A program made the translations under genes and the position numbers. Shown piece by piece: positions 1 through 5,256 of a stretch of DNA of 6,937 bases (its first letter is position 1; every line of letters begins with the position of its first letter). Under the pieces are notes generated by a model that saw only the letters and a program-made list of their open reading frames with translations, ran no database searches and was not told where the DNA came from. The DNA comes from Gammaproteobacteria bacterium (lineage in GTDB: Bacteria; Pseudomonadota; Gammaproteobacteria; SZUA-229): NCBI GenBank assembly GCA_030637945.1, contig DAOWFN010000132.1:1-6937 (forward strand), written 5' to 3'.

Positions 1-822
1 GCTATCGATGAAGCAGTTTATCTGTGTTTGAGTGCATTGCATCTGGCACCGGATTTTAGTGTTGAGTATTTTGACTGTGTGTTAACCATGGACGAGCGTT
101 TGAGTGTGCTTGATCTATTTGAGCAGCGGATAGTTCAGCGTAAACCCTCAGCTTACATTACCAATGAGTCATGGTTTGCAGGTTTGAGTTTCTATGTTGA
201 CGAACGTGTTTTGATCCCGCGTTCGCCTATTGCAGAACTTATACAGCAACAGTTTTTACCCTGGATTTACCCCGATCAGGTAAATGCAATTCTTGATCTG
301 TGCACGGGCAGTGGTTGTATTGCGATTGCTTGCGCCGATGTATTCGAGGACGCGCAGATCGATGCCAGTGACGTTTCGGCGGAGGCGTTAGCTGTTGCAG
401 AGATAAATCGTCAGCGCCATGGTATGGAAGGTCGGGTGAACCTGATCGAATCAAATTTATTTGAATCGATCCCGGATAAACGTTATGACGTCATCGTTAG
501 CAATCCGCCCTATGTTAGCGAAGCTGAGATGGAGCAATTAGCTGCGGAGTTCGAATTCGAACCGGGCTCGCTAGCGTTAACAGCAGGCAAACAAGGCCTC
601 GACCTGGTATTGCCTATGTTGGCGAATGCCGCAAACTATCTGACAGATGAAGGTATCCTGATCGTAGAGGTTGGTTATTCGCAAGCCGCATTAGAAAAAG
701 CTTTGCCTGGAGTGCCTTTTTTCTGGATAGATTTTGAGTTTGGCGGTGATGGCGTGTTTTTGTTAACGGCGGCTCAGTTACGGGCACATCAAGATGAATT
801 TTCGCTTGCCATGGATAGTTGA
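1..822 (+). CDS. prmB: Ribosomal protein L3 N5-glutamine methyltransferase PrmB, 5' end cut by window
   Basis: PrmB uses S-adenosylmethionine to methylate a glutamine side chain of ribosomal protein L3 in the cytoplasm. The reading frame is open from base 1 (A-I-D-E-A-V...), which matches the DEAV stretch near the N-terminus of E. coli PrmB. The gene is therefore truncated by the window edge, with roughly 35-40 residues missing, and the TTG at 28 is not its start. Of the 273 visible codons, codons 98-112 carry the SAM-binding motif (LDLCTGSGCIAIACA). Codons 168-171 carry NPPY, the catalytic signature of glutamine/adenine N-methyltransferases. FYVDERVLIPRSPI, upstream of the SAM motif, is typical of PrmB and separates it from the release-factor methylase PrmC. 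The C-terminal GGDGVFLLT also matches PrmB. The gene lies directly upstream of aroC, as in E. coli. Confidence 0.95.
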   Translation, partial: AIDEAVYLCLSALHLAPDFSVEYFDCVLTMDERLSVLDLFEQRIVQRKPSAYITNESWFAGLSFYVDERVLIPRSPIAELIQQQFLPWIYPDQVNAILDLCTGSGCIAIACADVFEDAQIDASDVSAEALAVAEINRQRHGMEGRVNLIESNLFESIPDKRYDVIVSNPPYVSEAEMEQLAAEFEFEPGSLALTAGKQGLDLVLPMLANAANYLTDEGILIVEVGYSQAALEKALPGVPFFWIDFEFGGDGVFLLTAAQLRAHQDEFSLAMDS

Positions 823-848
823 GCATGGATAGTTAACTTTTTATAGTT
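815..848 (+). repeat. Three ATAGTT direct repeats at exact 14-nt spacing
   Basis: ATAGTT occurs at 815-820, 829-834 and 843-848, so the period is exactly 14 nt. The first two copies extend to ATGGATAGTT (811-820 and 825-834), and the last two extend to ATAGTTAA (829-836 and 843-850). TTAACT (833-838) and AGTTAA (845-850) also form a 6-bp inverted repeat. The array starts in the last prmB codons and covers the predicted aroC promoter. It could be a regulator binding array or simply a small local duplication; the sequence alone does not decide. Confidence 0.6.
819..847 (+). promoter_or_regulatory. Predicted sigma70-type promoter for aroC
   Basis: A -35 box TTGAGC (819-824, 4 of 6 consensus bases) is followed after exactly 17 nt by a -10 box TATAGT (842-847, 5 of 6). 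Transcription would start near 853-855, about 45 nt upstream of the aroC ATG. The -35 box overlaps the prmB stop codon, so aroC may be transcribed both from this promoter and by read-through from prmB. Prediction by eye only. Confidence 0.5.
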
Positions 849-898
849 AAAGCCGTGTTAATATTTAGTCATTCAAGAATAAAAGATAAGTTGGTCAT

Positions 899-1996
899 AT
901 GTCAGGAAATACGATAGGAAAACTGTTTAGTTTAACCACCGCCGGTGAGTCGCACGGTGCAGGTTTGGTCGGCATTATTGACGGTTGTCCTCCGGGAATA
1001 GAACTGTGTGAAGAAGATTTGCAACTCGACCTTGATCGGCGCAAACCGGGTACATCGCGACATACCACGCAGCGTCGTGAAGAAGATAAAGTAAAAATAT
1101 TCTCGGGTGTTTTTGAAGGCAAAACGACAGGTACAAGTATTGGATTGATAATCGACAATACTGATCAGCGTTCAAAAGATTACGGCAACATAATGGATCG
1201 TTTCCGCCCCGGGCACGCCGATTATACTTATCAGCAGAAATACGGTATCCGTGACTATCGCGGCGGCGGCCGTTCGTCTGCACGTGAAACGGCGATGCGT
1301 GTTGCCGGTGGCGGTATCGCTAAAAAATTTCTTAAAGATCGTTATGGTATCGATATCTACGGTTATATGTCTCAGCTTGGCCCGATCGAAATGCCGATGC
1401 TGGATAAGGACGAAATAAATAATAATGCTTTTTTCTGTGGCGACACCTCAAAAGTGGCCGAGCTTGAAACATATATGGATGCACTTCGCAAAGAGGGTAA
1501 TTCGGTTGGTGGAAAAATAACCGTTGTCGCTGAAGGCACACCACCCGGCTTGGGCGAACCGGTATTTGATCGACTCGATGCAGACATCGCACACGCCATG
1601 ATGGGTATTAATGCAGCCAAGGGTGTTGAGATCGGTGATGGTTTTGCCTGTGTCGAAGCAAAAGGCACCGAGTTTCGTGATGAGATTACGCCGGAAGGGT
1701 TTAAGACCAACCATGCAGGTGGTGTTTTAGGCGGTATTTCATCAGGCCAGAACATTATTGCTCATACTGCATTTAAACCTACCTCCAGTATTCGTCTGTC
1801 TGGTGATACGGTGGATGTTGATGGCAAAGCCATCGATGTTGTGACGCACGGTCGCCATGACCCCTGTGTTGCGATCCGTGCAACACCTATCTGTGAAGCT
1901 ATGCTGGCAATCGTTTTGTGCGATCATCTGTTGCGCCAACGTGGCCAGAATATGGATGTGCATTCGCAGACACCAATTATTCCTGCACATAATTAG
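899..1996 (+). CDS. aroC: Chorismate synthase
   Basis: AroC converts 5-enolpyruvylshikimate-3-phosphate to chorismate, the branch-point precursor of aromatic amino acids, folate and quinones. The enzyme is cytoplasmic and tetrameric, and needs reduced FMN. The 365-residue product is full length (E. coli 361) and collinear with it. It has GESHG at about residues 16-20, DLDRRKPGTSR near 45-55, the central RPGHADYTYQQKYG followed by RDYRGGGRSSARETA, FDRLDADIAHA, GGISSGQNI, and RHDPC at 319-323. The ATG at 899 gives the conserved start M-S-G-N-T-I-G. Upstream there is only a weak purine stretch (AAGATAAG) and no strong Shine-Dalgarno. It lies 76 nt after prmB with its own predicted promoter. Nothing looks damaged. 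Confidence 0.98.
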   Translation: MSGNTIGKLFSLTTAGESHGAGLVGIIDGCPPGIELCEEDLQLDLDRRKPGTSRHTTQRREEDKVKIFSGVFEGKTTGTSIGLIIDNTDQRSKDYGNIMDRFRPGHADYTYQQKYGIRDYRGGGRSSARETAMRVAGGGIAKKFLKDRYGIDIYGYMSQLGPIEMPMLDKDEINNNAFFCGDTSKVAELETYMDALRKEGNSVGGKITVVAEGTPPGLGEPVFDRLDADIAHAMMGINAAKGVEIGDGFACVEAKGTEFRDEITPEGFKTNHAGGVLGGISSGQNIIAHTAFKPTSSIRLSGDTVDVDGKAIDVVTHGRHDPCVAIRATPICEAMLAIVLCDHLLRQRGQNMDVHSQTPIIPAHN

Positions 1997-1997
1997 A

Positions 1998-2133
1998 GAA
2001 CTTCGCACGAAGCATCTTTTCCGTTATGGCCGCGTTAAAAATTATCTCAAAATACTCATTTACGTGTTGTAAACTCCGTCTTTGTGATAATTTTTGCCTT
2101 GCCCTAACGAAAAATCTACCTCGTTCAAAGCTC
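1998..2133. repeat. Long imperfect palindrome filling the aroC-MFS gap
   Basis: Almost the whole 155-nt intergenic region is one imperfect inverted repeat with arms of about 65 nt, centred near 2066. The inner part is TTTAC (2059-2063), a 5-nt loop, then GTAAA (2069-2073). A perfect 10-bp segment pairs AAAAATTATC (2037-2046) with GATAATTTTT (2086-2095), with CAAA (2048-2051) and TTTG (2081-2084) just inside it. Further out, CGTTA (2022-2026) pairs with TAACG (2105-2109) and GGC (2028-2030) with GCC (2101-2103). The outer ends GAACTT (1998-2003) and AAGCTC (2128-2133) pair with one mismatch. It begins two bases after the aroC stop. It resembles the non-coding dispersed palindromic elements of many gammaproteobacteria; that family assignment is from memory. 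RNA from either strand could fold into a long hairpin and might end or stabilise the aroC transcript. Confidence 0.8.
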
Positions 2134-2151
2134 CCAATACTTTTTTAGTCG

Positions 2152-3309
2152 ATGGTTAAAGCAGGCATTCCTTACTGGCGTCTAAGTGGGTTTTATTTCT
2201 TTTACTTCGCTTCACTTGGCGTACTGATTCCGTATTGGAGTCTGTATCTAAAATCTTTAGGCTTTAACAGTCTGACTATCGGTAGTCTTATTGCGATACT
2301 GCCAGCGACAAAACTCATCGCGCCCTATATCTGGGGCTGGCTGGCTGACCATACACGCCGTTCGATGTTTATTATTCGAGTAGCAGCTATTTTTTCGGTA
2401 TTAAGTTTTTCATTGGTTTTTGTCAGTCAACAGCTTTGGTGGTTAACCATTGTTATGCTGTTATTCAGCTTTTTCTGGAATGCAATGTTGCCTCAATATG
2501 AAGCTATGACGCTGAATCATCTGGGCAATGATACGCATCGCTACAGCATGATTCGTCTTTGGGGTTCGCTGGGTTTTATTGTTATTGTCGTGATCATTGG
2601 TGATCTGCTGCAAAGCTATGGTACTGATCTTATTCCACTGGTCGTATTATTTACCTTTGTAACAATTTCTATCGCCAGTTTCATGGTGCCGGAAAAATTG
2701 AATATTCCCCATGTTGATCATTCACCGATATGGTCTGTGATTGAACAGCCCAAAGTACTGGCATTTCTTATCGTGTGTTTTTTGATGTTGTGCAGCCACG
2801 GTCCATACTATACTTTTTATACTATCTACCTGGAAGAGCAGGGTTATAGTTCGCATATGATCGGTGTCCTGTGGGCAGTCGGCGTGCTTGCAGAAGTCAT
2901 TATTTTTTTGCTCATGCATCGTTTGCTGCCGATGTTTGGTGCGAGAAAACTTCTTATTGTTACCTTGTTGTTAACCACTCTCCGGTGGTTGATCATCGGT
3001 TTTTTTGTTGATGATCTATCGATGTTGTTTCTTGCGCAGCTCATTCACGCGTTTTCATTTGGTGTGTTTCATGCGGTTGGGATCTCACTGGTGCATGACT
3101 ATTTTACGGGTAGTCATCAGGGAAGAGGTCAGGCTCTTTATGCGAGTACCAGTTACGGTGCCGGAGTAGCTGTTGGAAGCCTGGTGAGTGGCCTGGTTTG
3201 GGATAAATGGGGTGCGGATGTGCTATTTGTATTTGCTTCATGCTGTACCGTAGTAGCGCTGGGTATCGTGTGGAAGTTTATCGAGTCGCCAGATAAGGTT
3301 CATGGTTGA
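2152..3309 (+). CDS. MFS transporter, HcaT-like (MFS_1-like family)
   Basis: This is a 385-residue inner-membrane protein of the major facilitator superfamily with about 12 hydrophobic segments. The N-terminal PYWRLSGFYFFYFASLG, the loop GWLADHTRRS (residues 62-71, the MFS motif A position between TM2 and TM3) and RYSMIRLWGSLGF (130-142) are typical of the HcaT-like group, named after the E. coli 3-phenylpropionate transporter. The substrate cannot be read from sequence. A similar gene follows prmB-aroC in Pseudomonas (known context, from memory), so a housekeeping metabolite is as likely as phenylpropionate. The ATG at 2152 is the first possible start after an in-frame TAG at 2146-2148. No Shine-Dalgarno is visible, and the palindrome ends only about 18 nt upstream. 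The gene ends at a TGA at 3307-3309. Confidence 0.9.
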   Translation: MVKAGIPYWRLSGFYFFYFASLGVLIPYWSLYLKSLGFNSLTIGSLIAILPATKLIAPYIWGWLADHTRRSMFIIRVAAIFSVLSFSLVFVSQQLWWLTIVMLLFSFFWNAMLPQYEAMTLNHLGNDTHRYSMIRLWGSLGFIVIVVIIGDLLQSYGTDLIPLVVLFTFVTISIASFMVPEKLNIPHVDHSPIWSVIEQPKVLAFLIVCFLMLCSHGPYYTFYTIYLEEQGYSSHMIGVLWAVGVLAEVIIFLLMHRLLPMFGARKLLIVTLLLTTLRWLIIGFFVDDLSMLFLAQLIHAFSFGVFHAVGISLVHDYFTGSHQGRGQALYASTSYGAGVAVGSLVSGLVWDKWGADVLFVFASCCTVVALGIVWKFIESPDKVHG

Positions 3310-3317
3310 AATAGGCC

Positions 3318-3346
3318 ATGACGTCACATATTCCTAGTGCTAGAAT
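3318..3346 (+). promoter_or_regulatory. Predicted extended -10 promoter of the small gene, with overlapping palindromes
   Basis: A -35 box ATGACG (3318-3323, 4 of 6) is followed after 17 nt by a -10 box TAGAAT (3341-3346, 5 of 6). TGC directly upstream of the -10 box (3338-3340) makes an extended -10 element. Two short symmetric sequences lie over it: the perfect 8-bp palindrome TGACGTCA (3319-3326) on the -35 box, and CTAG-TG-CTAG (3334-3343) on the -10 box. These could be operator half-sites. Transcription would start near 3353, about 36 nt before the ATG at 3389. Prediction by eye only. Confidence 0.5.
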
Positions 3347-3375
3347 GATAGCGTAAGCCCTCAAAATTCACAGTG

Positions 3376-3382
3376 AGAGGTG
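3376..3382 (+). promoter_or_regulatory. Ribosome binding site deciding the start of the small gene
   Basis: AGAGGTG lies 6 nt before the ATG at 3389, an ideal spacing. The alternative GTG start at 3380 would fall inside this site, so the ATG is preferred. The same AGAGGTG plus 6-nt arrangement occurs before the small lipoprotein gene at 6666-6672. Confidence 0.7.
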
Positions 3383-3388
3383 ATTCAG

Positions 3389-3592
3389 ATGATACACGTT
3401 CAAATTGCGCCGGATGTCGAATTTAAACTTGATATCGACCTGCAAGACGTTGCCGATGACGCCAGAGATTACGATTTGCAGCAACATAAAGCCGAAGTTT
3501 ATGCCCTGTTTGAAGAAAGACTTCGCAAGGCCTTCCCGGAAGGTTTTAAGATTAATACATTTGAATTTGGTATGGATACCAGTAAACATTAA
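3389..3592 (+). CDS. Small acidic protein of unknown function (67 aa)
   Basis: I do not recognise this protein. It starts M-I-H-V-Q-I-A-P-D and has no signal peptide, membrane segment or cysteine, so it should be cytoplasmic. It is acidic, with 15 Asp/Glu against 8 Lys/Arg. The pattern suggests a short beta strand (VEFKLDIDL), an acidic turn (DVADDARDYD), one amphipathic helix (QHKAEVYALFEERLRKAF) and a final strand (GFKINTFEF), a compact alpha/beta fold. That it is a real gene is supported by a strong ribosome binding site, a good promoter and protein-like composition throughout. It follows the transporter by 79 nt and is convergent with the LysR gene. No function is proposed. Confidence 0.7.
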   Translation: MIHVQIAPDVEFKLDIDLQDVADDARDYDLQQHKAEVYALFEERLRKAFPEGFKINTFEFGMDTSKH

Positions 3593-3666
3593 TTTGCCAC
3601 TTATCATTTGTTTATTACGAGCATGGGGTGAGCCTCTGTTCGATTTGGTATTTTACAGCTGGTTTC

Positions 3667-4533
3667 TTACTTTGAATTTTTCAATATTTCTAGTAACGCA
3701 TTTGCTGGACTTGATAGTGTTCTGGACGCGTGTAATAAAATGCCCAGATGTCTTTCCATCTTCACGCCTTTAATTTTCAGTCTATGCAGTGAATCATCAA
3801 TCATCGATTCGGGCAAAACGCCCCAGCCCAAACCGTTTTGAATCATTGCTTTAATGGTTTCAAGATAGTTTGATTCCATGATGATTTTAGTTTCTGAATC
3901 AAGTTTTAGAGCATGATCAATTATATCGCGTGTGTGGGTGCTGTGAGACTGTATTAGTACTCCGTGTCTGGAGAGTTGTTTTCTTGTAATGGTCTTTTGT
4001 TTTGACAAAGCATGGTCGTTTGCTGCTACGCATTCCATGGGGTCTGTCCAGATAGGAAGTGTGGAAAATGGTTTACCGGTAGTATCTGGCAGGGTAATCA
4101 ATGCCAGTTCTATCGTACCTTTTAGAATTAACGCTGCTGCCTGCTCAGAGTCCATGAACTGTATATCCAGCTCCACATCAGGAAAATCCCTGGTGTATTG
4201 ACGTAATATCGGTGGCAGCCGATGCAGACCAATATGGTGGCTGGTGCCAAATCTAAGATGACCGCTAACGCTGGTTCGCAGCGTGCTGATAATGCGTTCA
4301 CTTTCGTTAATTTCATCAAGTATGCGCTGATAACTGGGAATCAGTGCTTCTCCAGCTTGAGTGAGTTGGATATTTTTTCCCAGACGATCAAATAACTGGC
4401 AATCGAGAGAAAATTCCAGCGTAGAAATACGTTTACTAATAGCAGGCTGGGTAATGAACAGTTTTTCTGCGGCACGAGAGAAAGACCCGGTTTCTGATAC
4501 CATTAAAAAAGCACGAATGTTTTGTATGTCCAT
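3667..4533 (-). CDS. LysR-type transcriptional regulator, probable regulator of the adjacent leu genes
   Basis: This is a 288-residue protein of the usual LysR-family length. The N-terminal winged helix-turn-helix covers about residues 1-60, with the recognition segment SFSRAAEKLFITQPAISKRI at 17-36, followed by the family-typical LFDRLGKNIQLTQAGE at 47-62. A linker helix and a periplasmic-binding-protein-like effector domain (about 90-288) follow, including LRFGTSHHIG and GLGWGVLPE. It is transcribed away from the PEBP-leuC genes across a 162-nt divergent region. From memory, Pseudomonas also has a LysR gene divergent from leuC, so control of leucine synthesis is the best guess, by context only. 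The ligand is unknown. The ATG (complement of 4531-4533) matches the typical M-D-I-Q-N-I-R-A-F-L start, but no strong Shine-Dalgarno precedes it. The 3' end faces the small gene, with a 74-nt gap. Confidence 0.93.
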   Translation of the reverse strand: MDIQNIRAFLMVSETGSFSRAAEKLFITQPAISKRISTLEFSLDCQLFDRLGKNIQLTQAGEALIPSYQRILDEINESERIISTLRTSVSGHLRFGTSHHIGLHRLPPILRQYTRDFPDVELDIQFMDSEQAAALILKGTIELALITLPDTTGKPFSTLPIWTDPMECVAANDHALSKQKTITRKQLSRHGVLIQSHSTHTRDIIDHALKLDSETKIIMESNYLETIKAMIQNGLGWGVLPESMIDDSLHRLKIKGVKMERHLGILLHASRTLSSPANALLEILKNSK

Positions 4534-4573
4534 AATGATAGACGCTAAAAATCTATTGGATGTCTGTTAATGC

Positions 4574-4588
4574 AGTATAACTTGTATA
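4574..4588 (-). promoter_or_regulatory. Candidate LysR-type binding site overlapping the regulator's own -10 box
   Basis: TATAACTTGTATA (4576-4588) is a T-N11-A sequence with dyad ends TATA and TATA, the general form of a LysR-family binding site. On the - strand, TATACT (complement of 4574-4579, 5 of 6 -10 consensus bases) overlaps it. It lies about 40 nt upstream of the regulator's ATG, and its -35 box is weak. Binding here would repress the regulator's own gene and could activate the genes on the + strand, as LysR proteins commonly do. T-N11-A is a permissive pattern in AT-rich DNA, so confidence is limited. Confidence 0.4.
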
Positions 4589-4604
4589 TAACTAAAAGTA
4601 ATTA

Positions 4605-4620
4605 ATAATATAAATATTAT
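4605..4620. promoter_or_regulatory. Perfect 7-bp inverted repeat in the divergent region
   Basis: ATAATAT (4605-4611) and ATATTAT (4614-4620) are exact inverted repeats separated by AA. The element lies near the middle of the AT-rich region between the divergent genes, so it could be a second regulator site or promoter DNA that opens easily. Downstream, a weak -35/-10 pair (TTGTTT at 4625-4630 and TATTCT at 4648-4653, 17-nt spacing) could drive the PEBP-leuC genes. A weak basal promoter would fit an activator-dependent operon. Confidence 0.35.
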
Positions 4621-4683
4621 GAATTTGTTTTATATTAAAAATAACCGTATTCTTGTATCGTCAAAAACAGATATCATTTGATC

Positions 4684-4690
4684 GGAGGTG
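4684..4690 (+). promoter_or_regulatory. Strong ribosome binding site of the PEBP gene
   Basis: GGAGGTG is 5 nt upstream of the ATG at 4696. It fixes that ATG as the start, rather than the in-frame TTG at 4678, which lies upstream of the site and would put extra residues before the signal peptide. Confidence 0.85.
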
Positions 4691-4695
4691 GGCTT

Positions 4696-5229
4696 ATGTT
4701 TAAAAAAATATTTTTTGCCATGTTAGTGGCCTTGACAGCGAATGCTCAGGCCGAGGGCTTTTATCTTAGCAGTTCTGATGTGCAGGGGCAGATTTCGAAC
4801 GATCAGGTATTTAACAGTTTCGGTTGTACAGGTAAAAATATCTCGCCACAGTTGAGCTGGAAGAATGCACCGGCAGGTACTAAAAGTTTTGCGATAACAG
4901 CTTATGATCCTGATGCACCTACAGGCAGTGGCTGGTGGCACTGGGTGGTTTTTAATATCAAACCAACAGTAGATCATGTAAATACCGGTGATAGTGGCAA
5001 GAGTATGCCGAAGGCCTCGGTCGAAAGTATGACCAGTTACGGCAGCAATGGTTTTGGCGGTGCTTGTCCGCCAAAAGGTGATAAACCACATCGTTACATC
5101 TTTACTGTTTATGCTCTGGATACGGAAAAAATCGAACAGGGTGCAGATGCCAGGCCGGAGTTAATCGGTTTCTTTTTAAATAGTCACGCGATCGCTAAAG
5201 CAAGCATCATGGCTTATTACGGTAGATGA
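4696..5229 (+). CDS. Secreted PEBP-family protein (YbhB/YbcL, Raf kinase inhibitor-like)
   Basis: This is a 177-residue phosphatidylethanolamine-binding-protein family member. Residues 1-19 form a signal peptide: two lysines, a hydrophobic core, and A-Q-A before a likely signal peptidase I cut after Ala19. The mature protein should therefore be periplasmic or secreted. Family motifs are DPDAP at 71-75, WWHWVVFNI at 80-88, and GGACPPKGDKPHRY at 121-134, which line the anion-binding pocket in known structures. The mature part has just two cysteines, 44 and 124, which might form a disulfide. Bacterial members have no firmly established common biochemical role. Its stop is 27 nt before leuC on the same strand, so it is probably the first gene of the leucine operon, an unexpected partner. 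A link to leucine synthesis is not evident from the protein. Confidence 0.92.
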   Translation: MFKKIFFAMLVALTANAQAEGFYLSSSDVQGQISNDQVFNSFGCTGKNISPQLSWKNAPAGTKSFAITAYDPDAPTGSGWWHWVVFNIKPTVDHVNTGDSGKSMPKASVESMTSYGSNGFGGACPPKGDKPHRYIFTVYALDTEKIEQGADARPELIGFFLNSHAIAKASIMAYYGR

Positions 5230-5256
5230 TACGAATTAATAGAGTCGAATATTTAG

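Noticed and set aside
28..822. prmB starting at TTG 28
   Set aside because: The frame is open to base 1 and the residues before the TTG match the PrmB N-terminal region, so the true start lies outside the window.
1857..2072. 71-codon open frame on the + strand running from aroC into the palindrome
   Set aside because: Most of it overlaps aroC in another frame, there is no ribosome binding site, and its tail is just the palindromic repeat read as protein.
3380..3592. Small gene starting at GTG 3380
   Set aside because: The GTG lies within the Shine-Dalgarno sequence that is ideally spaced for the ATG at 3389.
3618..3642. Hairpin CGAGCA...TGTTCG as a terminator between the convergent genes
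   Set aside because: The stem is only 6 bp with one G-T pair, the loop is 13 nt, and the run of T after it is interrupted. Too weak to annotate.
4678..4695. PEBP gene starting at TTG 4678
   Set aside because: The strong GGAGGTG lies after this TTG, and the ATG at 4696 gives a normal signal peptide.
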